Shown here in pieces: positions 27,918 through 38,200 of a stretch of DNA of 64,000 nt (its first letter is position 1; each line of letters starts with the position of its first letter). Origin of the DNA: Antedon mediterranea (lineage: Eukaryota > Echinodermata > Crinoidea > Comatulida > Antedonidae); contig NC_092679.1 of assembly GCF_964355755.1 (NCBI RefSeq), positions 3,472,001 to 3,536,000 on the forward strand. The letters are read 5' to 3'. A program made the translations under genes and the position numbers. A model generated the notes under the pieces. The model ran no database searches. It worked only from the letters and a program-made list of their open reading frames with translations, and was not told the origin of the DNA.

Positions 27918-28841
27918 GCTTTAGGCGCAACGCAAGTTGACCAATGACAAGCAACAGTTTGGATGTTCCTTTGCGTCGGATGACTACTCAATTACTTTCG
28001 GCGTTGCGCTTAGTACGTGCTTTACGGTACCACCTGTACAATTATCCAAACTTTGTCACTGAGTTGAGTATATAGGCAATATTTTAATCAGTTAAACACA
28101 ACTTACTTAAACTGTACGGGTAGCTTTAACACAATGAAGTTCAACTGCTGTAATCATCAGCAAATGATGTGTGAAGATGCCAAAATGTGCTATTTGATGT
28201 TTTTATCTTAGATATTTTTTTTGTGAACTGGCCATCGTACTGGTACCCTTTCGAAATTTTAAAACGTAACACTATACAAGCGACATCAATTATTTACTGG
28301 TATAATCTTTATTGGAACTTAATACTCAATTACAAACAAGCTTTTTAAAAGTGCTGTGCTTAATACTTTAATACTTATTATACTGCATTTGATTAGCAAT
28401 GACAATACCTGCTGATCGATCCGAGTTAGGAGAAATGCTTAGTAATAAGATGGTACATTCTCTGAACTGAATTGTATTTTCATTTTTTTTTTTTTTAATC
28501 AAATCCATCTTTAATCTTTGATTTACAACTTTGTCATTTTAACAGACCTCCCAAAGTTGAGTTGAGTTGAGCAATCACAAGCGGCAATTGGGATGATCCA
28601 TCGCATCATGATTGGTCAAATTACTTTCGGCGCTATGCAACGTAAGGACATAAGCGCACCATAAGTAATTTGACCAATCACAACGCGGTGGATCATCCCG
28701 GTTGCTATCGTTCTGTATGGTACAGTATATTTTGTGTGGAATGGCGGAAGAGACTTTTACAAACAATTTTGTGCATAATATATTTTAATTTGGTTGTTTA
28801 TCAAATATGCACGTGTTTGTTTGTCCATTATTAATCCTTGT

Positions 28842-29837
28842 TTACAACTTTGTCATTTTTTCACTGACCTCCCAAAGTTTCTTGGCAACATCCTCGTCAA
28901 GTACGGCTTTATGCCATGGCTCTTCTTTACAATCACCATAGTAACGGCCACTTACACCTTTTAGCTCTCCAGCAACTGCGCAATAAATTGTGGTCTGTGC
29001 ACCTTGTTTGGGAGTCTTAAAGAACAGCCATCTAATCGGTGAAAGAAGCACACGCACAAACATCGGAAAGTAGCGCGACATTTCTGTGTCAATTACTCCT
29101 GGATGCAGGCAGTAAACAGAAGGATTATTGCCATTTGAACTAGACTCGGCATCGGCAGAGAGACGCTTGTGTAGTTCTCTTGCAAACATAGCAATAGCTA
29201 GCTTACTATTACTATATCCCTGTGCTTTACTATAATTCTTTTCGCAGTTAATGTCTTCAAAGTTGATACGCCCCCGTTTTAGAAGTGCAGATGCAACGAT
29301 CACTATTCGACTGGAATCAGTCTTTTTTAATAAATCCAGCAATAGGTTTGTTAATAAAAATTGTCCCAAGTAGTTAACACCGAATTGCAATTCAAATCCA
29401 TCTTCAGTGCGTAGAAGAGGTGGACGAAAAACACCGGCATTGTTTATGAGAACATCTAACCGGTTTTCTGTTTTTAGAATGTCTTCTGAGAATGATCGAA
29501 TTGATTTCATTGATGCCAAATCAAGTATCTTAACAACAACTTCTCCGTCTGGGGTATACTTTCGAATATATTTAGCTGCATTTTCGCCCTTTTGAACATC
29601 TCGGCATGCTAGAATCACCCTAGCCTCTCGAGTGGCAAGATCTAGGGCAGTCTCACGTCCAATACCGGTGTTGGCTCCAGTCACGATGACGGTTTTTCCT
29701 TTCAGTAAGGCTAAACTTTTGCACGTTGCTCCACGAAATCTTCGGCGAATAAGATATACAGTCAGGGTAACAACAATGCCCACGGTTGCAATGGTTTTCT
29801 GAGATTCATTTAACGATGACATTATTAAAGTATGCAA
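28842..29837 (-). CDS. Retinol dehydrogenase-like short-chain dehydrogenase (SDR gene B)
   Basis: Single open exon of 331 aa, classical SDR of the RDH11-14 type. A hydrophobic N-terminal segment (about 15-31) is followed by basic residues RRRFR, suggesting a membrane anchor. TGANTGIG at 53-60 binds the cofactor. NNAG is at 132-135, Ser183 is in the active-site strand, and the catalytic pair is Tyr208 and Lys212 (YSNSK). A second in-frame Met at residue 6 (MSSLNES) is an equally good start. It shares family-wide blocks with gene A (VILACRDV, RTEDGFE-type, GVN.LG.FLLTNLLLDLLK, QGAQT.IYCAV), indicating paralogy, but the proteins are well diverged. It is divergently oriented to ECH1, about 0.9 kb away. 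Exact substrate unknown. Confidence 0.93.
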   Translation of the reverse strand: MHTLIMSSLNESQKTIATVGIVVTLTVYLIRRRFRGATCKSLALLKGKTVIVTGANTGIGRETALDLATREARVILACRDVQKGENAAKYIRKYTPDGEVVVKILDLASMKSIRSFSEDILKTENRLDVLINNAGVFRPPLLRTEDGFELQFGVNYLGQFLLTNLLLDLLKKTDSSRIVIVASALLKRGRINFEDINCEKNYSKAQGYSNSKLAIAMFARELHKRLSADAESSSNGNNPSVYCLHPGVIDTEMSRYFPMFVRVLLSPIRWLFFKTPKQGAQTTIYCAVAGELKGVSGRYYGDCKEEPWHKAVLDEDVAKKLWEVSEKMTKL

Positions 29838-30718
29838 TAAAAAAGAGCCAAAATAAGTTTTAGAATAAAAGATTTTTGTACACGGTTTTCTCAGCTGCTA
29901 TTCTTATCATTTACCTTTGACCTTGTCGAGGGTCGTCGGCGTCACGCAAGAATGCACAATAATCAGGATCATCGAGAGATAAAAAAGAACAAAACCGTCT
30001 AACACTTCACTTTTTATATGATGATGTCTTTACGTTCTGTATTTGTACGTTTCTGTAAAAAAAGTAAGATGACTTGAATAATTCTAAAGAACTATTATGT
30101 TAGGACTCGCTGTGAACTTCCCTTGCTTCTAGTACTCTAGGGAGATATAAATAAACTAAAAATAGTCTAGGCCTAAAGAGTAAATAGTAGGGTATTTATC
30201 AATGACATGATGGCCAATCAAATACTCTTTTTACAGTAGTAGGACTGGCTCTCTTACAGGCTAGGCCTACGTGTACCAGCATATAAAACAATTTTATTCG
30301 AGATTGCAGCATTTATTTAGCTTGGCATTGTAAATGAAAGCCACTGACACTGAAAATGATTAACATTTAGGCCTACTCATTATTTATTATAATATTTTAG
30401 AGATTAAAAATAAAAAGAGTTTTAAACTTTTACTTTTTACCGTACTGTATACTAATAGTAATACAAGTGGTGTGTTGTAATGATGATATTTAAACTTTAC
30501 TTTAATATTAACTTTCACTTTTCAAATTTGTGAATGTAAAATGTGCATTTTTGCTAATATAACCAGCATTTTATATTTTTTGTAATTGTATTTGTAATCT
30601 TACCTTTTAAATGCTTTATATATAATATTTTATTTTTTAAAATTAAATCGACTCATATTCTTTTTCAATTTGGATCATTAGACAAACTAAATAGAATCTT
30701 AAATATTTTTTTTTCCAG
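29838..30718. other. Region between SDR gene B and ECH1
   Basis: Divergent upstream region of the two genes, AT-rich. Should hold both promoters and any untranslated or N-terminal first exon of ECH1. I could not identify that exon. Confidence 0.5.
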
Positions 30719-30747
30719 ATTTAACTTTGAACCCATCTTTTACAAGT

Positions 30748-33700
30748 ATGTCAAGAAAAATGTCGTCTCTAGGTAATTACAAGTTCAACACATTGGCCGT
30801 GTCGCAACCAACCAATTTTGTTTACCAAGTCGAGCTCAACAGGCCCGAAAAAAGGAATGCCATGAACAGATTGTTCTGGAAGTAAGAGATATTGCGAATA
30901 AAATTACTTTCACACTGTACCTAAATTCTGTCAGGTGGTGGGTAAAAACTGTGGGTTTGCACCAAGAGATATTGAGAGTAAAGTTACATTCACACTGAAC
31001 CTAAATCCTGTCAGGTGGTGGGTGAAAACTGTGGGTTTACACCAAGAGATATTGAGAGTAAAGTTACATTCACACTGAACCTAAATCCTGTCAGGTGGTG
31101 GGTGAAAACTGTGGGTTTACACCAAAAGATATCGCAAGTAAATTTACATTCACACTGAACCTAAATTCTGTCAGGTGGTGGGTAAAAACTGTGGGTTTGC
31201 ACCAAGAGATATTGAGAGTAAAGTTACATTCACACTGAACCTAAATCCTGTCAGGTGGTGGGTGAAAACTGTGGGTTTACACCAAAAGGTATCGCAAGTA
31301 AATTTACATTCACACTGAACCTAAATTCTTTCAGGTGGTGGGTAAAAACTGTGGGTTTGCACCAAGAGATATTGAGAGTAAAGTTACATTCACACTGAAC
31401 CTAAATCCTGTCAGGTGGTTGGTGAAAACTGTGGGTTTATACTAAGAGATATTGCAAGTAAAGTTACATTCACACTGAAGCTAAATCCTGTCAGGTGGTG
31501 GGTGAAAACTATGGGTGTACACCAAGAGATATTGCAAGTAAAGTTACATTCACACTGAAGCTAGATCCTGTCAGGTGGTGGGTGAAAACTGTGGCTTTAC
31601 ACCAAGAGATATTGCAAGTAAAGTTACATTCACACTGAAGCTAGATCCTGTCAGGTGGTGGGTGAAAACTGTGGGTGTACACCAAGAGATATTGCGCGTA
31701 AACCTGTGTTCACACTGCGCCATGTCTTTTACGCTGCAGTACGTTTTGTAATGAATCCAACATTTATTTAATGTGAACGGTTCCATTTTCTGACCAGGAT
31801 CCAAATTCAGTTGCAGTCTCAAATTGGTTATGTGGAAACAACGGCCAGCAGCAGAGGAAGATATTACTGATGTTGTTCACAGATTTATCCCATAAATATT
31901 AATAAAATGTGTTTTTTTTACAGAGAATTCACAGAGTGCTTTGATACGATAGCCCACGATCCTGACTGCAGGGTAGTTATCCTGTCTGGTGCAGGCAAAG
32001 CTTTTACTGCAGGTACAGTTATAGGCATGTCATACTAATACACCATACAATACATACTGTAATAGTACCACACTCGCCTAGGTTAAGGTGCTAATGCGCT
32101 TTTGATGTTGCGAGTGTTAATAAATCCAAAGGCAAATCCAAACAGTGCCAATTTTTGCCTTTTTACCATTAAAAACACATTCCGAATAACAGACTTTCCA
32201 GAAAATCAGACATACTTGGCCAGCCCATAGGTGTTCGGTATTGGTAGAGTTGACTGTATATTATTTACAGCTGCAGTACTATATACTATTGTTATAAATA
32301 GGTCTTGATATCATGGACCATTCTGAGTTGCTAATAAGAGATGAAGATGTTGATATTGGACGGGCAGCTTTCCAAATAAGGAAAACTGTAGCAGAATTGC
32401 AAAAAACATTTTTAAGTATTGAAAATGTAAGTGGCATATGTTATTTTAATCACACTTTGCTAATTATTGTATATAGAGTTTATTGCACAAAGCTTCTAAG
32501 CGCTTCACATTATTAGTAATCAGCACATAGTTGTGTCTTAATCTAACCATTTATACACCTGGGTGGAGAGAGGCAAATGTAAGTATAAGTATCTAATAGT
32601 CCATCTATTTTTGGAACATCTCTACAAATGGTCTGAATTTACTAAGATTGAGAGAAACATCTTACAGTTTACACTGTATGCATTGCTTTAAGGGCTGCTG
32701 TTTTTATAAATCCTAAAGTGGATTGTTGAAAAATTGTTACATTTATAACATTTATAATACAGTATGTGTGTATGTTTTCTTTCAGTGTCCTAAACCAGTA
32801 ATTGCGACAATACACGGTGCTTGCGTTGGGGGCGGTATTGATATGATATCAGCGTGTGACATGAGATATTGTACTTCTGATGCATGGTTTCAAATAAAGG
32901 TTAGTTTTAATTTGGCAGAATTTTTTTCCATTGAGAAGATGCTTTTTTTTTAGCTGGTGGGTTATTATCAAGCAATATTGAATAGCATACTGACAGGTAT
33001 TCTACACTATCAAGCATGTATGACATAATATGCCCAAATATGGTAGTAGTGATATGACATCATCGTGTCCATATATGGGCACAAACAATTTTTTGTCACA
33101 TAAAGCTGATAGTGTAGACAGAACTTTAGACAGGTACTTTATTAAAAGGTGGCTATTTGAACTATTTCAGGAAATTGACTTAGGAATAGCTGCAGATTTG
33201 GGTACATTGCAATGGATGCCCAAGATTGTTGGAAGCCATAGCTGGGTCAGAGAACTTGCTTTAACAGCACGTAAGTTCCTTCCGGATGAAGCCAAAGAAT
33301 TTGGATTTGTGAGGTAAGTTTTTTATAATTTAGTCAAATTTTCATAAGCGAAAATTCTTTCACTGTCCTTCTTGAAGGTGGCAATAAAAATTGTCTTTGT
33401 TTTTTTCATGAGAGAAATTCCTGACACCTGACACAAATTGAGCCCAAGACCCTGTTATCACAACTCCTTATTGTGTTAATTACTAGGTGTAGTCTTATGT
33501 GAAAAATGTGCAGTCAACAGAAAGGACAACAAGCTGTAAATAATAAAAATATAAACTAATTACTGCAGTAAAAAATTATAAGTACAGTGATAAAACAACA
33601 TCAATACTTTTTTTTCAGCCGGATATTTGGTGACAGAGAAGAGATGATTAAAGAGGCTATGACAGTTGCTGAGACAATAGCATCAAAAAGCCCAGTGGCC

Positions 33701-34575
33701 GTACAGGGAACAAAGATTAACTTGAATAACTCCAGAGATAAGTCTGTTAAAGAAGGACTTGATAGTATGGTACGTAAAGCTATGTCTACACTATCAAACA
33801 AAATGTGATGTGCCCATATATGGACATGATGACATCATATCACTACCATATTTGGGGATATCAATACCAGATTTGTGTACATCACACATTTTTTTGGCAA
33901 ACTAGTTTGATAGTGTAGACAGAGCTTAACTAGACACAGAATCACTTACTGTAGATGTTTGTTGTTTAAAGGTGGGCTTATCACCAAACAACATAACAAG
34001 TTATGTCAACATGCAACTCAAATTAACACAAAATATGTCGTACATACATGCAGTTGAGTTGAGTCAAGTTCTTTTTGTGAAAAAGCATGGGTAACCATGA
34101 CCGACTAAAGGTTGTTTAGGATTAGGTAACCTTGGCTGATCACATAGCAACATATATATCTTTTATTGTATTTGTTATTATTTATTTATACTGGGTGACC
34201 TCCTCATTCAAAGACTGTTCTCCCAGAGGGCCAGTTTAATCAGTGGCTGTTATGTACTATTAGTACACCCATAACCCCCTACTTGTCTCAAAAGATGTAC
34301 TAGGTTCTTTAATGTGCACATGAGTTACAGTAGATGTGTACAATGGACCTATGGTTTATAGCCCTTATCCGAGAAGACTTGTTTACCACCATGGAGCGAG
34401 TGAGCCTCGAACCCTTGCTGATGGCTACGTAATTACCGTTCTACTGTCCTAAACACTTGGCAACATATTGTCTTAACAGGTTCTATGGAACACTTCGATG
34501 CTTCAGTCAGAAGATGTCATGAAATCAGCCATGGCAGCAATGCAGAAAGAAACACCCGTGTTTTCAAAACTTTAG
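30748..34575 (+). CDS. ECH1: Delta(3,5)-Delta(2,4)-dienoyl-CoA isomerase
   Basis: Crotonase-fold enzyme that isomerises 3,5-dienoyl-CoA to 2,4-dienoyl-CoA during oxidation of unsaturated fatty acids, in mitochondria and peroxisomes. Coding exons: 30748-30881 (exon opens at acceptor 30719), 31924-32012, 32302-32426, 32786-32899, 33171-33313, 33619-33769, 34480-34575. All are GT-AG and in phase, giving 283 aa from the first Met. Family residues are visible: oxyanion segment VGGGID, acidic residues Asp135, Glu155 and Asp163 (equivalents of the known Asp176/Glu196/Asp204), and the C-terminal SKL peroxisome signal. The frame stays open upstream of the chosen Met to the acceptor, so an upstream exon with a mitochondrial presequence is possible; the vertebrate protein has about 45 more N-terminal residues. 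Convergent with EFCAB2. Confidence 0.95.
30884..31700 (+). repeat. 80-bp tandem repeat in ECH1 intron 1
   Basis: Ten full units plus a part of an 80-bp sequence (AAGAGATATTGAGAGTAAAG...GTGGGTTTACACC). The first unit begins exactly at the 5' splice site of exon 30719-30881 and supplies donor bases +3 onward. Later units carry CCAAGAG in place of GTAAGAG, so they lack the donor GT. Units of two subtypes (GAGAGTA and GCAAGTA) alternate in part. Confidence 0.95.
32165..32262. mobile_element. MITE family 4, partial copy (ECH1 intron)
   Basis: Shares CCGAATAACAGACT...GAAAATCAGA and GGCCAGCCCATAGGTGT...AGAGTTGACTGTA with the fuller copy at 47120-47254. Confidence 0.65.
32996..33129. mobile_element. 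MITE family 1, copy 14 (ECH1 intron)
   Basis: Ends TATTCTACACTATCAAGC and GATAGTGTAGACAGAAC. Lies about 40 bp upstream of the acceptor of exon 33171-33313. Confidence 0.8.
33775..33928. mobile_element. MITE family 1, copy 15 (ECH1 intron, abuts 5' splice site)
   Basis: Begins immediately after the donor bases GTACG of exon 33619-33769 (element end TAAAGCTATGTCTACAC) and ends GTAGACAGAGCTTA. Confidence 0.88.
34190..34460 (-). mobile_element. SINE (ECH1 last intron)
   Basis: Reading the minus strand, a tRNA-like head with B-box-like GGGTTCGAGGCTC is followed by a body containing AAGTCTTCTCGGATAAGG, a segment common in invertebrate SINEs. Boundaries are approximate. Confidence 0.5.
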
Positions 34576-34967
34576 ATTTCTCACCAGAGAGAGGCACTGG
34601 TTCTTAAGAAGCGACAGAGGTATCAAATAATTCCAGTGATTAATTTATAGTAATGTTGACAATTTTTATGTTAAGCGTACAAGACAAGAGGATATTCAGG
34701 AGAGAATATTTGTATATTATAATCAATAACATAAACACACAGGCAAAAAGCTCAAACATTACAATACTAATTTTACAAAATTAAATACAGTACTGTATTA
34801 TAATTTTTGTGTTAAAGTAAACTTTATTTAACTCTAAAACCAGTATGTACATAATTACATTGTGAAAATATATAGTTGCTGTAATTAGGCAACCTGACAT
34901 AAATTTTAATATAGCAAAAAAAAGTGAATCACAGTCAGGCAGTCATAAAAGCTGAATGAGATTGTTA

Positions 34968-34973
34968 AATAAA
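34968..34973 (+). terminator. Candidate ECH1 poly(A) signal
   Basis: AATAAA about 390 nt downstream of the ECH1 stop, before the convergent EFCAB2 gene. Confidence 0.35.
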
Positions 34974-35082
34974 CCAGGATTTGCGATAATCTGTCTATTA
35001 TTCCTTAAATTTACAGTTATGTAGTTTACTTTGTAATATTGTTAATATAGAAACGACATTCATTAACACACAAATAAAAGAC

Positions 35083-35205
35083 CAAAGCTTTGTCTACACT
35101 ATCAAACTAGTTTGATAAAAAAATTGTGATGTACCCAAATATGGTATTGATATGACATCATCATGTCCATATATACATACAGTTTGGTAGTGTAGACAGA
35201 GCTTT
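35083..35205. mobile_element. MITE family 1, copy 16 (EFCAB2 3' flank)
   Basis: Ends AAGCTTTGTCTACACTATC and GGTAGTGTAGACAGAGC. Sits within 40 bp of the EFCAB2 stop codon, probably in its 3' UTR. Confidence 0.85.
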
Positions 35206-35242
35206 AAAGTAGACAACATAGGTAGGTTGGCAGAGGGGGTTC

Positions 35243-38200
35243 TTATGTTTCGTCAACTGACATCAAAGAAGCATAGTCTCTGTACAGGATGACTCCTTTA
35301 TCTGGATCCACTGCTGCGGACAACATTTCTTCCAGCTCTTCTGGTGTAAATGGTTCTCCTGTAAAAAATTTCATAGAAATAAAAGATCAACAATTTACAT
35401 AAAATATATACATTTATTGATTATACAACTTTTAAGGGTAACTCCAGTTTAGGGGTAAATTGGGGAAATTTTAAACCTGTTTTTTCAAATGCACCTCACC
35501 TTCCTCTGTTATATATTTTGTGATGTCCTCGGTAGTTAGATGACCTTTACGTTCACTGTCCAAAACCTCAAACGCCTTTAATAATTTATCTTCAGGAGCA
35601 GGTTTGTATCTATGATGAAAAATCAATAGTTTAGAATTGTATAGGCCACAGAAAACTAGGAAATTTGTGAATAATGCTACTTTAGAATCACTTAAGCTCT
35701 GTCTACACTATCAAACTAAAAAAGTGTGATGTACCCAAATATGGTATTGATATCCCCAAATATGGTATGGTAGTGATATGATGTCATCGTGTCCAGGGCA
35801 CATCATATTTTTTTGTCTTATTAAGTTTGATACTGTAGACAGAGCTTTAGGAAAATCTGAAGTTTGTGACAGACACTGGGGTTACAGTATTTGTATGATG
35901 TGAGTGTAAAGTGTCTTTCACACCTGTTCCGCCACGGTTCTGGTCCGGTATGATGTGTATAAGAAGGCATGATTTAGAGAAATTCCAAATTACTGGTAGA
36001 AGTTTTCCTACCTGCTAAAAACCTAATCCTGCTAACAATAATAATTTACAAATAGCCAATGTAAACAAGTCTCTTCTATCTAATTGTAATATAACATTTT
36101 CTACAGGGTACAGCATAGAGATATTATAGTGAACTATAATATCTCTATGGGTACAGTTAGTAAAATTACGATATGTAACAATGTAGACAGGTTCCATTTC
36201 TCAAAAAACGGCCTAGAAAACGAATCAAGAAGCATTTTTGGGTAGAAGCTGGGATCCACTTGGTTTAGGATATTTCGACCTCGCTGATTACGAATATGGC
36301 GGATCCCAAGCGAAATTCGGCCATCTAAGCCCTTAATTTGCATAATTAAAAATGGCGGCCATTTTTTATAATTACCCTATATCTCGAGAACCACTAGTCA
36401 CAGATAATTAATTTTGGTGTCAAAATGTTTTAAATATATGGTTTTATATTCACTTTAATGACACATTTTCTCAAAAAATTGATGCAAGTCGTATTTCTGA
36501 CATTTTGACCTTTGACCTTGATTTATCGTATCTCAGTAACCAATAATCGGAGAGACACGAAATAGGGCTCAAATTGTTCAGAAACTATACATTCATATTT
36601 ATTATAATGAAATGTTTTTACAAAAAATGGCCGATTCTACAACTATTGACCTTTGAACTATTAGTCAAATATAATAATATAATAATAATATAACTTTGAA
36701 AATTGTGGTCTTATGAATTTTTTTTTCTTTTTAAATTGTTTAAAACATGTGTGTTTCTATCCAGTCTAATGGCATATTTTGTACAAGAATGGCCGATAGT
36801 ATGGTTATTGACCTTTTAACTACAGCATAGGCCTACTGTATACTAAATATAATATAATTGCATAACTATGAAATTATTTATACACAATAATAATTAGTAA
36901 CATTATAAAATTCACTGCCATCAAATATGATGTGTTATGATTTATATAGATTTAAAAAGGAATTTGAATACGCAAGTTACATTTTTTGAAATTTGAAATT
37001 TGAAATTACCTGCCATCAATATGATGGAGTGTGCTTATAGATTTTCTAAAATGTGAACATGTCAGCTACATTTGGAAATTACCTGCCATCAATATGATGG
37101 ATTATGATTATAGATTTAAATAAAAATTTGAACACGTAACCTACATTAGAAAATTACCTGCTATCAATATGATGGATTATGATTATAGATTTAAAAAAGA
37201 ATTTGAACACGTCAGCTACATTTGGAAATTTGGAAATTACCTGCCATCAATATGATGGATTATGATTGTATAGTACCTGCCATCAATATGATGGATTATG
37301 ATTATAGAATTAAAAAAGAATTTGAACACGTCAGCTACATTTGGAAATTGGGAAATTACCTGCCATCAATATGATGGATTATGATTATAGATTTTAAAAA
37401 GAATTTGAACACGTAAGCTACATTTGGAAATTTGGAAATTACCTGCCATCAATATGATGGATTATGATTGTATAGTACCTGCCATCAATATGATGGATTA
37501 TGATTATAGATTTAAAAAAGAATTTGAACACGTAAGCTACATTTGAAAATTACTTGCCATCAATATGATGGATTATGATTGTATAGATTTAAAAGAAAAT
37601 GTGAACACGTACGTAAGCTACATTTGGAATGAACATGTTAAGGGCATCAGTTAAGATCATTCATGCAAAGGTTTCCGTCATCTTTAGCGTTGTTACAGCG
37701 GCATAAAGCTGTACATGGTAGTTTTGACTTCTTGCACCTACATCTATTGGCAGGTTATGTATCGTGTCTTGCATCCACAATAAATCATCTCTAACGAAGC
37801 AGTAGGAATAGCTTCATTTTTCAGAAGCACTGGTTGAAGTTTACCATTAGATAGCTCCCAACCAAAATATGTTGGTGATGGCAAATGCTGGATTGGCGAT
37901 ACAGCTTTTTTCCATACGAGTGCTTGGAAGTGTGCTCTTTTTATATGTTGGTGCACTGCATCGCTTGTTGGAGGTAATGCCTTTTTTTTTTAAAGCCTAA
38001 CTTTATTGGTACTTTTAACTTGACCAACACCGTAAACGTAGCAAATGAATCTTTCCGATTTCATAATAACTTGGTCACTGATAGGTTTTCTCCCAGGTCT
38101 TTAATTAGTTCATACCTTTTTTTAATACTTCCCATGCCGATGCCTTTGAGTGACCACTTAGATATGAGCAGCGAAGAGTTAAATTACTGTATGTAGGTAT

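Larger units (their letters stand above)
23438..28841. other. Repeat-rich region between the two SDR genes
   Basis: No intact host gene seen. Contains family 1 MITEs, a LINE 3' fragment (26287-26661), TAGGCCTA-rich low complexity (about 26880-26935), family 2 MITE derivatives between 27.5 and 28.7 kb, and a possible small first exon of SDR gene A. Several donor-like GTAAG sites on the minus strand (for example at about 24309 and 27050) could be untranslated exons. Confidence 0.55.
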
